Assembly (NCBI GenBank): GCA_002405485.1
Contig: DHLW01000073.1
Location: forward strand, 10,622 to 32,958
Reading direction: 5' to 3'
DNA: 22,337 bases
DNA from: Phycisphaerales bacterium UBA4658
GTDB taxonomy: Bacteria > Planctomycetota > Phycisphaerae > Phycisphaerales > UBA1924
The notes below the pieces were generated by a model. The model had not been told where the DNA came from. It saw only the letters and a list, made by a program, of their open reading frames with translations, and made no database searches. Shown here one piece after another: positions 1 through 7,684 of the stretch. Both the position numbers and the translations under genes were made by a program. Numbering within the stretch: position 1 is the first letter of the stretch; each line of letters starts with the position of its first letter.

Positions 1-549
<549 letters not shown>

Positions 550-642
550 TCAGCAGATCGGAGACCGCACCGGGCCCATCACGCACGGAATGCGATGGCC
601 GCCCGTCTCGGCTGACGCCGACTCGAAATGATCCAGAGCGGA

Positions 643-657
643 CTGCCGAACTGGCAG
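643..657. repeat. Perfect 15-bp inverted repeat, candidate operator
   Basis: CTGCC-GAACT-GGCAG: two perfect 5-bp arms around a 5-bp spacer, which is the size of a dimeric repressor site. It lies in the divergent dnaK/padR region, about 235 bp upstream of dnaK and 99 bp upstream of the padR start. The second arm also belongs to a looser pair, CTGGCA (651-656) with TGCCAG (677-682). No protein is assigned to it. Confidence 0.4.
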
Positions 658-698
658 AATGGGCCTCCTGGCTCAGTGCCAGGGCCGAGATCCGGTTG

Positions 699-741
699 TA
701 TACCTTGAACGTCTTGGTATAGGAACTACCCTATACCTTGA
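699..741. promoter_or_regulatory. TATACC repeat cluster, probable PadR operator region
   Basis: The 10-bp sequence TATACCTTGA occurs twice as a direct repeat (699-708 and 732-741), offset by 33 bp, about three helical turns. Between them lies GGTATA, giving two nested inverted repeats: TATACC-N11-GGTATA (699-721) and GGTATAGG-N6-CCTATACC (716-737). The cluster ends 15 bp before the padR ATG. PadR-family proteins commonly repress their own promoters from inverted repeats in this position, so autoregulation is the simplest reading. Binding is inferred. Confidence 0.6.
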
Positions 742-755
742 CGAACGAGGTGTAC

Positions 756-1124
756 ATGGCCAGAGTCTCCAGAAACCGGCCCGATCTCCTTCAGGGGCCG
801 CTCGAAGCAATGATCTTCCGCACGCTCGAGCTCGGACCGAGGCACGGCTACGCGATCGCGCGGGCCATCGAGGTGTCGTCGGGAGGCGAGCTTGTGATCC
901 AGGAGGGGTCGCTCTACCCGGCTCTACACCGATTGGAGCGACGCGGCGACATCATCGGGGAGTGGAGCACCACCGGGCGCGGCCGTCGTGCCAAGGTGTA
1001 TCGATTGACTCCCAGCGGGCGGACGCAGCTCATCGAGCAGGTCCGTGCGTGGCAGCGGCTCGCCTCGGCGGTGGCCAACGTCCTTTGTCTTGCCGAGGGG
1101 CATCTTCCCGACTCGAACGCGTGA
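756..1124 (+). CDS. PadR-family winged-helix transcriptional regulator
   Basis: A 122-residue DNA-binding protein of the short PadR type. Residues 11-85 match the winged helix: LLQGPLEAMIFRTLELGPRHGYAIARAI (helices 1-2), then the EGSLYPALHRLERRGDI recognition-helix region, then a wing ending in GRRAKVYRLTPSGR. This wording is typical of the PadR subgroup that often sits beside MacB/FtsX-like permease genes, but no such gene is adjacent here. The ATG at 756 was chosen because GAGG lies 5 bases upstream and the family starts there; an in-frame TTG at 738 would overlap the operator repeats. The ligand and targets are unknown. Divergence from dnaK may be incidental. The repeat cluster directly upstream suggests autoregulation. 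Confidence 0.9.
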   Translation: MARVSRNRPDLLQGPLEAMIFRTLELGPRHGYAIARAIEVSSGGELVIQEGSLYPALHRLERRGDIIGEWSTTGRGRRAKVYRLTPSGRTQLIEQVRAWQRLASAVANVLCLAEGHLPDSNA

Positions 1125-1332
1125 TCGAAAAGCCCCTGGGCTCGCGCGTCCGCCGACGGACGATGGCGACTGCCGCGGGTGACTCGCGAGCGTCCTGAGC
1201 GATGTCGAAGCTGAACCGTCGCATCCCTGGTGTACCGGTTGACGCGCGAACGTGCGTGCGGTGGTGGGGGGTGGGGAGGAGTGCGGCGTAGACTGGTGGC
1301 TGGACTCTGTCTGCCGCCGGCGCGCCCCGACC
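1125..1332. other. 208-bp intergenic region before rsmG
   Basis: No gene or clear promoter is seen. A G-rich tract (about 1259-1280) with runs of 2 to 6 G separated by single bases lies in the middle. In-frame GTG codons from 1252 could extend rsmG into this stretch, but the encoded residues do not resemble the family. Confidence 0.5.
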
Positions 1333-2187
1333 GTGATCGACCCACCTTCCGATTCCACGTCCGCACTTGCTCCGCCGGAGGGGTTTGCTGCATCCAGCGC
1401 GGAGCTGGGCGTGGAGCTCGAGCCGGGCGACATTGAGCGATTGGGCAGGTTTCTGGGGCTGCTGCTTGAAGCGAACAAGGGCGTGAATCTCACGGCCATC
1501 ACGGATCCGGCCGAGGCCTGGCGGAAGCACGTGCTGGACGCGCTCGCGATCGTCGGGGTGATCGCCTCGGTTCCCCCACGGGAATCTGGTGTGCAGGGCG
1601 GTGGAGCGCAGGTGTCGGTGGTGGATGTGGGGTCTGGGGGCGGGCTGCCGGCGGTGCCGCTGGCGATCGTGCTGCCGGACGTCCGCTTCACGCTTGTGGA
1701 GGCCACGGGCAAGAAGGCGGAGTTCCTTCGGCGAGCGGCGGGCTCGCTCGGGCTGGCGAACGTCCGCGTGCTGCCGACACGAGCCGAGACGATCGGCCAG
1801 GATCATCGGGTCCATCGTGAGGCGTACGACGTGGCCATGGCCCGGGCGCTTGGGCATCTGGCGGTGGTCATCGAGCTGTGTGGGCCGCTGGTCCGACCCG
1901 GGGGCATCGTGGTGGCGGTCAAGGGCGGCAAGGCCCAGCAGGAGCTCGACGAGGCAGCCGAGGCGATGGGCAAGGTCGGCCTGCGGCATGTGCAGACGCT
2001 GGAAACGCCCACCGGAAAGCTCGTGATTCTGGAGAAAACCACGCGAACCCCGAGGCTGTATCCGCGACGAGACGGAGAGCCGGCGCGTGTGCCGCTCGGT
2101 CTCAAGCGTGAGGACGCCCGCCGGAGCGCCCGCGACAAGCCCGGGTTCCATCCGCGGGCTCGACGCTCCGGTGACAACCCCGCCTGA
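1333..2187 (+). CDS. rsmG: 16S rRNA (guanine-527-N7)-methyltransferase RsmG (GidB)
   Basis: Class I SAM-dependent methyltransferase that makes m7G527 in helix 18 of 16S rRNA. The family signature is clear: RFLGLLLEANKGVNLTAITDP near the N-terminus, then KHVLDALA, the SAM-binding motif VDVGSGGGLPAVPLA (GSGGG at about residues 100-104), FTLVEATGKKAEFLRRAA, and AMARALG. A short extra loop (PPRESGVQGGG) precedes the SAM motif. The start is uncertain. GTG at 1333 gives 284 residues with about 20 residues ahead of the usual N-terminus. GTG at 1252 would add an unconserved leader, and GTG at 1411 would begin just before the conserved helix. The C-terminus runs about 25 Arg-rich residues past the usual end. 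The PrsW-like gene follows after 19 bp, suggesting cotranscription. Confidence 0.93.
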   Translation: MIDPPSDSTSALAPPEGFAASSAELGVELEPGDIERLGRFLGLLLEANKGVNLTAITDPAEAWRKHVLDALAIVGVIASVPPRESGVQGGGAQVSVVDVGSGGGLPAVPLAIVLPDVRFTLVEATGKKAEFLRRAAGSLGLANVRVLPTRAETIGQDHRVHREAYDVAMARALGHLAVVIELCGPLVRPGGIVVAVKGGKAQQELDEAAEAMGKVGLRHVQTLETPTGKLVILEKTTRTPRLYPRRDGEPARVPLGLKREDARRSARDKPGFHPRARRSGDNPA

Positions 2188-2206
2188 CCGTGGTATACAC
2201 CCCGGC

Positions 2207-2947
2207 ATGGGCGTGATCCTCCTCTACAGCATGCTTGCGGTTTGCGGCGTGCTCTGCGTGGCGCTGATCCGCCGATACGACCTGCACGACCGCGAGCCTT
2301 GGTGGGCGGTGCTTCTGGCCGTCGCCCTCGGCGCGGTGGCCATGTTCATCGCCGGTCGGACGCAGGTCTGGATCCTCTCCGCCGGCGGTTCATGGGCGGC
2401 CCGGAACTTCAACCTTCTCATGGCGATCTGCGCCGGGGTGACCGAGGAGGCTGCGAAGGCGCTCGTGGTGGTCATGCTCGCGGTCGTGTGCCGTTCGATC
2501 TTCAACGATCCGCTGGACGGGCTGATCTTCGGAGCGCTCGCCGGGCTTGGCGCGGCACTTGAGGAGTCGGTGGTCTTTCTCCTGCACGAGCAGCGGGCCG
2601 GCGTGCTTCCAGGGACCGAACCGGTGCGGCTCATGGGTCACCTGGTCATGGGCGGAATCTCGGGGTTCGGGTTCGGCTCGCTCGCGCGCGTGGGACGTTC
2701 GTCGCCGGCGACGCTGGCCCGCTGGTGGATTCCGGTCGGGCTTGGCCTGGGGATCGGGCTGCACGTCCTGTGGGACATCGTCGCCTTTGACGCCGGTGAC
2801 CTTGGGCGCATGCTCGCCTGGCACACGGCCAGCGGGATGGGCCTGATGGCGGCGGGATTCGTCACGTTCGGACTGTTCGTACGCATCGCCCACAGCCGAT
2901 CTCCGGGGGCGGCGCAAGACCAAGGGTCGCCGGCCTCGATCGCGTAA
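2207..2947 (+). CDS. PrsW-family intramembrane metalloprotease (membrane protein)
   Basis: A 246-residue polytopic membrane protein. It carries the PrsW/CPBP-like motif set: GVTEEAAKAL with E80, E81 and K84; DPLDGLIFGALAGLGAALEES with D104 and E119/E120; GHLVMGG with H145; and GLHVLWD with H186 and D190. In B. subtilis, PrsW cleaves the anti-sigma factor RsiW within the membrane, with the paired glutamates and histidines as the active site. Here the substrate is unknown. About seven hydrophobic segments are visible, the first at residues 2-20. The ATG at 2207 was chosen because the hydrophobic N-terminus starts there; upstream in-frame codons overlap rsmG. The gene sits 19 bp after rsmG and 12 bp before the helicase gene, in a probable three-gene unit. 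No anti-sigma gene is visible nearby. Confidence 0.87.
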   Translation: MGVILLYSMLAVCGVLCVALIRRYDLHDREPWWAVLLAVALGAVAMFIAGRTQVWILSAGGSWAARNFNLLMAICAGVTEEAAKALVVVMLAVVCRSIFNDPLDGLIFGALAGLGAALEESVVFLLHEQRAGVLPGTEPVRLMGHLVMGGISGFGFGSLARVGRSSPATLARWWIPVGLGLGIGLHVLWDIVAFDAGDLGRMLAWHTASGMGLMAAGFVTFGLFVRIAHSRSPGAAQDQGSPASIA

Positions 2948-2959
2948 CATCTCCTCTGC

Positions 2960-5404
2960 GTGTCTGGCGAGAACCAAGTTCGAGAGGTGTTGTCCGATGC
3001 CGGGGCCATCGCCCGCGCCTTGGGCTCCGCCTATGAATCGCGCCCGGAGCAGGCCCGCATGGGCGAGGCCGTGGCCCGGTGCCTGGAGACGCGCGGGCGA
3101 CTCGTGGTCGAGGCGGGGACGGGTGTCGGCAAGAGCTTTGCGTACCTTGTGCCGGCGATGCTCCGGGTGATGCATCGGGGCGAGCGCGTCGTCATCGCCA
3201 CCGCGACGATCGCGCTGCAGGAACAGCTCATGAGCAAGGACATTCCCCTGCTCATGCGCGTGCTTGGCGCGTCTCGTCAGGGCCCTGTGGAGCGCGGAGA
3301 CGAGGAGCCGCACAACGCGGGCGGGTTCGACCTCATTCCCGTCCTGGCCAAGGGACGCGGGAACTATGTCTCGCTCCGGCGGCTGGAGCGTGCGGTCTTG
3401 CGGCAGGACGGGCTGGCGCCCGATGCGGAGTCCAGGCGTTCGCTCCAGGTCATCCAGAACTGGGCCAGATCCACGCAGGACGGGTCCTTGAGCACCCTCC
3501 CGCCCATGGATCGACCGGAGGTCTGGGATCTGGCCAGGTCCGATGCCGACAACTGTCTTGGCCGCAAGTGCCCGACGTACAAGGAGTGCTTCTACCAGTC
3601 TGCGCGGCGCGAGCTGGAGCAAGCCAATCTCATCATCTGCAACCACGCGCTGTTCTTCTCGGATCTGGCCCTCCGCGTGCGTGGGGCGGCCGGGGGCCAG
3701 ATGTCGTCGGCGGCGAGCGCGGGCGTCAAGGCCATCCTCCCGAACTACGACCATGTCATCTTCGACGAGGCCCACACCATCGAGGATGCCGCGTGCGATC
3801 ACTTCGGTCTGAGCTTGAGCATGCCCCGGGTGCTCCGCCTGCTCCGCACGCTGCACAGCCCGAGGCGCGGCAAGGGCTACCTGAACGAGCAGGCCCTGCT
3901 GCTCGGGGACACGGGCGTGGTCGATCGAGCCGTGATTCTCGTCGGACGGTGCGAGGAGGCATGCCGGGCGTTCTTTGAGGACCTGCTGCAGCACTGGCGC
4001 ACGCTCGGGCCGGGCGGGGGCGGGGGGGGCGGGAGGGTTCGGCGGCCGGACGTCATCGACAACCCGCTCACGCCGCAGTTGCGGGAGCTCGCGGTCTGTC
4101 TTCGTCGAATCAGGGAGGGGCTCGAGTCCGAGAGCGAGCGGATGGAGCTGCACAGCTTCGCCCGGCGGGCCTCGGACATCGCCGACTCCGCCGAGGCGCT
4201 CGTCGGACAGACGCTCGGGGACGAGTATGTGTACTGGATCGACGTTGTCGGGGATCGGCCGGGCCCCGCGTCCAGGTCGTCAGTCGGAGGCGAGGATCCG
4301 GTCTCGGCGGGCGACGACGAGCACGACGATCTGCACACCCGTCCCGGGGCGTTGCGTCGAGGGCCGCGCGTCACGATCTCGTGTGCGCCGGTGGAGGTCT
4401 CGGCGATCCTGAGGCGATACCTGTTCGATCCTGGCGCTGAGGTCGCGCAGGGCGCGATCGACGTCGGCACTCCAGACGACGCTCAGGACGACGCCCCCTG
4501 GGGCCACGCGCTGCACGACCCAGAGGACGCCCACGGAGCGCCCGCCGGCACGACCGACGCGCCGGAGGCCAAACGCGTCGGCATCGTGCTCACAAGCGCG
4601 ACGCTCTCCACCAGGGTCATCGGCCCGGATGAGCATCCGGAGCGTGCCGAGACGGCGTTCGCACACGTGCTCGGCAACCTCGGCGTGGCCCGGGCTCAGA
4701 CCATGCAGCTCGGGTCGCCGTTCAACTATCCCAAGCAGGCGAAGGTCATCGTTGATTTGGGCGTGCCCGAGCCGCGACGCGGCGGCGCGGGAGCGGGGCA
4801 GCAGGGCGACGACTTTGTCACCCTGCTGGCGCGGCGCATCGAGCACCACGTCCGGGCCACCGATGGCGGGGCGTTCGTGCTGTTCACCTCCAACGCGGTG
4901 ATGAACGCCTGCGCACACCGATTGCGGGACGCGCTGCGGCGTCGAGGGCATGGGCTGTTCGTGCAGGGGCTCGATGGCTCACGCCAGGCCGTGCTCGAAC
5001 GGTTCGTGCAGGCCGAGGACGCCGTGCTCTTCGGAGCGGCCAGTTTCTGGCAGGGCGTCGACGTGCGTGGCGAGCGGCTGCGCAACGTGGTCATCACGCG
5101 TCTGCCCTTCGAGCCGCCCGATCGGCCGCTGGTCCAGGCCCGGGGCGAGCGCATCGAACTTGGTGGCGGCAACCCGTTCATGCAGGATGCCCTGCCAAGG
5201 GCCATCATCCGATTCAAGCAGGGTTTCGGGAGACTCATCCGCAGCAAGACGGATTCGGGTCAGGTCGTCGTGCTGGACCCCCGGGTCGTCACGGCCCGCT
5301 ACGGACGGATGTTCCTTGAGGCCCTGCCCAAAGGCATTCCCCTTCGGGTCATCGATCCCCAAGGCGAGGACATCGAGCATGGGTCTGCTGACGCATATTC
5401 GTAA
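2960..5404 (+). CDS. dinG: DinG/XPD-like superfamily 2 ATP-dependent DNA helicase
   Basis: An 814-residue helicase of the DinG/XPD group, which unwinds DNA 5' to 3' in repair and replication-conflict resolution. Visible motifs are the Q-like YESRPEQARM (25-34), Walker A AGTGVGKS (52-59), motif Ia ATATIALQEQL, DEAH box FDEAHTIED (D269-H272), SAT-like TSATLSTR, motif V region GAASFWQGVDVRG, and motif VI QGFGRLIRS (754-762). Cysteines C199, C204 and C210 have the C-x4-C-x5-C spacing of the DinG Fe-S domain. The usual first ligand, in GRxNYxC, is serine here (S138). Two regions look like linkers: a glycine run near residue 352 and an Asp/Glu/Ala-rich stretch at about 440-535. The GTG start is 12 bp after the PrsW-like gene; no good ribosome-binding site is visible, but later starts would remove the Q-like motif. 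Confidence 0.93.
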   Translation: MSGENQVREVLSDAGAIARALGSAYESRPEQARMGEAVARCLETRGRLVVEAGTGVGKSFAYLVPAMLRVMHRGERVVIATATIALQEQLMSKDIPLLMRVLGASRQGPVERGDEEPHNAGGFDLIPVLAKGRGNYVSLRRLERAVLRQDGLAPDAESRRSLQVIQNWARSTQDGSLSTLPPMDRPEVWDLARSDADNCLGRKCPTYKECFYQSARRELEQANLIICNHALFFSDLALRVRGAAGGQMSSAASAGVKAILPNYDHVIFDEAHTIEDAACDHFGLSLSMPRVLRLLRTLHSPRRGKGYLNEQALLLGDTGVVDRAVILVGRCEEACRAFFEDLLQHWRTLGPGGGGGGGRVRRPDVIDNPLTPQLRELAVCLRRIREGLESESERMELHSFARRASDIADSAEALVGQTLGDEYVYWIDVVGDRPGPASRSSVGGEDPVSAGDDEHDDLHTRPGALRRGPRVTISCAPVEVSAILRRYLFDPGAEVAQGAIDVGTPDDAQDDAPWGHALHDPEDAHGAPAGTTDAPEAKRVGIVLTSATLSTRVIGPDEHPERAETAFAHVLGNLGVARAQTMQLGSPFNYPKQAKVIVDLGVPEPRRGGAGAGQQGDDFVTLLARRIEHHVRATDGGAFVLFTSNAVMNACAHRLRDALRRRGHGLFVQGLDGSRQAVLERFVQAEDAVLFGAASFWQGVDVRGERLRNVVITRLPFEPPDRPLVQARGERIELGGGNPFMQDALPRAIIRFKQGFGRLIRSKTDSGQVVVLDPRVVTARYGRMFLEALPKGIPLRVIDPQGEDIEHGSADAYS
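4007..4037 (+). other. Canonical G-quadruplex-forming pattern inside the helicase gene
   Basis: Six runs of three or more G (3, 3, 5, 8, 3 and 3) are separated by loops of only 1-2 bases, on the coding strand. This satisfies the usual four-run pattern several times over. It encodes a glycine run in a linker-like part of the helicase. The run of eight G (4022-4029) is also a likely slippage or sequencing-error site. The reading frame is intact as given. Confidence 0.6.
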
Positions 5405-5406
5405 GG

Positions 5407-5457
5407 GCTTGTTCTGCAAGCACTTGTGAACAAGTGTCCGAATCGAGGGGGGTTTTT
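5407..5457 (+). terminator. Overlapping inverted repeats after the helicase gene, possible terminator or operator
   Basis: Directly after the helicase stop are three overlapping dyads: GCTTG-TTCTG-CAAGC (5407-5421), CTTGTTC-N13-GAACAAG (5408-5434), and the near-continuous palindrome CACTTGTGAACAAGTG (5421-5436). A G6 then T5 tract lies at 5447-5457. The T-run is 16 bases past the last stem, so this is not a textbook intrinsic terminator. The palindrome could instead be a repressor site for the following protease gene. Confidence 0.4.
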
Positions 5458-5543
5458 CTCACCCCAGGTCTTGTGTTTCGGGAGGCGGTCGCGGATGATG
5501 GTGCCCCTTCACACGCGGGCGGGGAAGCTTCGGAGATCCTGAA

Positions 5544-6566
5544 ATGTGTTGGATTCGCGCTCTGGCCGCGCTGGTGAGTGTTCTCGCGGCGGCTGTCGCT
5601 TCTCCGCGCGCCGGGGCGGTTGTGAACGGGGTGGAAGTCCCCTGCTGGGATCGTCGGCTCGACGGCGTGGGTCTGCTCATCAGTGTGAGCCCTGGGCAGA
5701 CCTGTCCGGGTGCGGTCTCGGGATCGTGCGTGCTCATTGCTCCGAATGTGGTCCTTGCGGCGAGGCATCAGCTCGGCGTTTCGACGACCAGCCCGCTGCC
5801 CTCGTTGCAGCAGCGCCCGCTGCGTGTGAGGTTTCGGCGATCCGCCGATGGACTCGCGGTGAACCCTGTGGTGTTCAATGGAGAGCCCTGCCACGGCGTG
5901 TATCAGGAGTTCAGCGTCGTGAGCGCCACGGATGCGGCGATGCCTGGCAGCGATCTGGTCATGCTCACGCTGTCTGGAACGCCTCATGGCATCTCGCCGA
6001 TCGGCGTGGAGATCAACCAGCCGCCGACAAGCGCGATGCCCATCATGATCGTCGGATGGGGGTACGCCGGCCCGTGCTTCGGAACCGGACCATCGTGGGC
6101 GTTGCGGTTGTCGCGCGGGATGATGCAGGCCCATGCCCAAGTGTCGGACGTGCTGGTGTTCTCGCCCTGCTCGCTGTGGACGACCGAGCCCTGTCAGTAC
6201 TGCCCGCCGGGCGGGCCTTGGGTGCTTGCCAACCTGCACGATTCCGGCGGGGCCGTGCTCATCGAGGTGCCGTCGGATCAATCCGGGGCCCCGCCGCAGG
6301 TTCGGCTGGTTGGGACGATCGTGACCACCTGGGCCGCCCGCAGGCCGAGTTCCTGGAACGCCTTCGGCGGCTTGCCCCGCATCGAGCAGGCCGGCCCGGT
6401 GCTGCTGGCGGACTTCAATGCTGACCAGTCGACGGACGCTCGGGATGTGCTGGACTTTTTGAATGCGTACTGGGTCGGGGACTGCCGGTGCAACCTCACC
6501 GGTGATGACCTGGATGTGGCGGACATTTTCGCGTTTCTGAACATGTTCTTTGGCCAGGACGGCTGA
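5544..6566 (+). CDS. Secreted trypsin-like serine protease with C-terminal dockerin-type domain
   Basis: A 340-residue exported protein. Residues 1-25 are a signal peptide (hydrophobic LAALVSVLAAAVAS, then the processing region PRAGA). The mature part begins AVVNGVEVP, like the N-terminus of trypsin-family enzymes. The presumed triad is H75 in LAARHQL (replacing the usual TAAHC), D137 in GSDLVML, and S234 in LHDSGGAVLIEV. Residues 288-340 hold two degenerate Asp/Asn-rich calcium-binding-like repeats, DFNADQSTDARDVLDFLNAY and a second half ending LDVADIFAFLNMFF. These are the dockerin-type C-terminus common on planctomycete exported proteins, thought to take part in surface attachment or sorting. 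Many cysteines suggest disulfides. It stands alone between two gaps. The substrate is unknown, and activity is inferred from the triad only. Confidence 0.87.
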   Translation: MCWIRALAALVSVLAAAVASPRAGAVVNGVEVPCWDRRLDGVGLLISVSPGQTCPGAVSGSCVLIAPNVVLAARHQLGVSTTSPLPSLQQRPLRVRFRRSADGLAVNPVVFNGEPCHGVYQEFSVVSATDAAMPGSDLVMLTLSGTPHGISPIGVEINQPPTSAMPIMIVGWGYAGPCFGTGPSWALRLSRGMMQAHAQVSDVLVFSPCSLWTTEPCQYCPPGGPWVLANLHDSGGAVLIEVPSDQSGAPPQVRLVGTIVTTWAARRPSSWNAFGGLPRIEQAGPVLLADFNADQSTDARDVLDFLNAYWVGDCRCNLTGDDLDVADIFAFLNMFFGQDG

Positions 6567-6592
6567 CACGGTGCACGTCCAAACCGCCGAAC

Positions 6593-6621
6593 TTGACCGA
6601 AATGGGATGGATCGGTACGCT
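6593..6621 (+). promoter_or_regulatory. Weak candidate sigma70 promoter for the DUF1579 gene
   Basis: TTGACC (6593-6598) is followed after 17 bp by TACGCT (6616-6621). The -35 is good and the -10 is poor. It lies between the protease stop and the DUF1579 start. A 12-bp palindrome, CGACTCGAGTCG (6656-6667), follows downstream of it. Low confidence. Confidence 0.25.
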
Positions 6622-6737
6622 TCGTGCGTTCGGTCTTTGATTGGACCTCTGAGGACGACTCGAGTCGAGGTCGCGTTGACCCATGTGGGCGCAGCGGCTG
6701 GCGCGTGCCGTTCTCTCCGCTTTTGAAAGGAGTCTGC

Positions 6738-7538
6738 ATGAAACGCTCGATGTCGCTGGGCATGAAGATCGGTGTGGTGGGGTGTTGCCTGGCGAGCCTG
6801 TGCGCGGCGCCGGTGATGGGTCAGTCCAAGGATCCGCTGAAGGACGCGGCGGACAAGGCCAAGAAGGCGGTCGATCAGGCGGCCAAGGACGTGAAGGACG
6901 CCGTCCAGCCCCCGGCGATGGACGAGAAGGCGATGCAGGAGGCCCAGGAGGCCTGGATGAAGGCGGCCACGCCCGGCCCCGAGCACGCCGAGTTCTCCAA
7001 GATGGACGGCAAGTGGACGTGCAAGATCAAGAACATGTACCCCGGCATGCCCAGCGAGGAGACCGACGGGAGCATGGTGATGACGACGATCTTCGAGGGC
7101 CGGTACCAGGTCGGCGAGTTCAAGGGCTCGATGATGGGCATGCCGTTTGAGGGCAAGCTCATGAGCGGTTTCAACAACGCCACGGGCCAGTACGAGAACG
7201 TCTGGATCGACTCCATGTCGACCATGATGATGGTCACCAAGGGCAAGAAGGAGAACGGGAACGTCGTCATGCGTGGCGAGTTCATGGACCCGTCCACCAA
7301 GAAGATGACCAAGACCAAGGACGTGACGCGCTGGATCAACCAGAACTCCTTCGCGATGGACTTCTTCCACGAGGTCGATGGCAAGGAGATGCAGGTGATG
7401 ACGATCACGTACACGCGTGAAGCGGGCGCCGCCGCCAAGTCGGCCGAGAAGTCCGCCGCCGAGAAGGCCAAGGAAGACGCGATGAAGAAGGCGGAGGAAG
7501 AGGCCAAGAAGCTGAAGGACAAGATGCCTGGCCGGTGA
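6738..7538 (+). CDS. Exported DUF1579-family protein with charged helical ends
   Basis: A 266-residue exported protein of unknown function. Residues 1-28 form a signal peptide (KRSMSLGMKIGVVGCCLASLCAAPVMG). Residues about 30-55 are a Lys/Asp/Ala-rich amphipathic helix (DAADKAKKAVDQAAKDVKDA). Residues about 75-235 match DUF1579: HAEFSKMDGKWTCKIK, EGRYQVGEFKGSMMGMPFEG, GFNNATGQYENVWIDSMST, then a beta-rich end with VMTITYTR. The family is a predicted lipocalin-like beta-barrel found in Bacteroidetes and Planctomycetes; its ligand is unknown. The C-terminal 30 residues are a Lys/Glu/Ala-rich helix. The ATG at 6738 is supported by AAGGAG about 6 bases upstream and by the signal peptide. A strong terminator follows. 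Confidence 0.9.
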   Translation: MKRSMSLGMKIGVVGCCLASLCAAPVMGQSKDPLKDAADKAKKAVDQAAKDVKDAVQPPAMDEKAMQEAQEAWMKAATPGPEHAEFSKMDGKWTCKIKNMYPGMPSEETDGSMVMTTIFEGRYQVGEFKGSMMGMPFEGKLMSGFNNATGQYENVWIDSMSTMMMVTKGKKENGNVVMRGEFMDPSTKKMTKTKDVTRWINQNSFAMDFFHEVDGKEMQVMTITYTREAGAAAKSAEKSAAEKAKEDAMKKAEEEAKKLKDKMPGR

Positions 7539-7570
7539 TCGGCGGGCATGGGTGTTCAGACGGAATCAGA

Positions 7571-7610
7571 GCGGGCCGCGAGGAGTTCCTCGCGGCCCGC
7601 GTGCTGTTTT
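7571..7610 (+). terminator. Strong intrinsic terminator after the DUF1579 gene
   Basis: A perfect 14-bp GC-rich stem (arms 7571-7584 and 7587-7600, with 2 bases between them) is followed by GTGCTGTTTT. It lies 32 bp after the DUF1579 stop and before the convergent phosphofructokinase gene. The short U-tract favours the plus strand, though the stem may also act on the opposing transcript. Confidence 0.85.
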
Positions 7611-7684
7611 GAGATGTCGGTGCGCGGCGAATCAGAACACGGGCGGCACACCCACGCCACCAGGTCAGGGTCGGCGCGGGCGCG

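Noticed and set aside
1252..1332. Longer rsmG with a GTG start at 1252
   Set aside because: The added 27 residues do not resemble the family. GTG at 1333 already gives a leader longer than usual.
2390..4153. Long minus-strand open frame opposite the PrsW-like and helicase genes
   Set aside because: It has no recognisable domain and its composition is typical of antisense frames. The plus-strand genes carry clear motifs.
5349..7370. Long minus-strand open frame opposite the protease and DUF1579 genes
   Set aside because: It is His/Arg-rich without family motifs and lies opposite two well supported genes. Such frames are expected in high-GC coding DNA.
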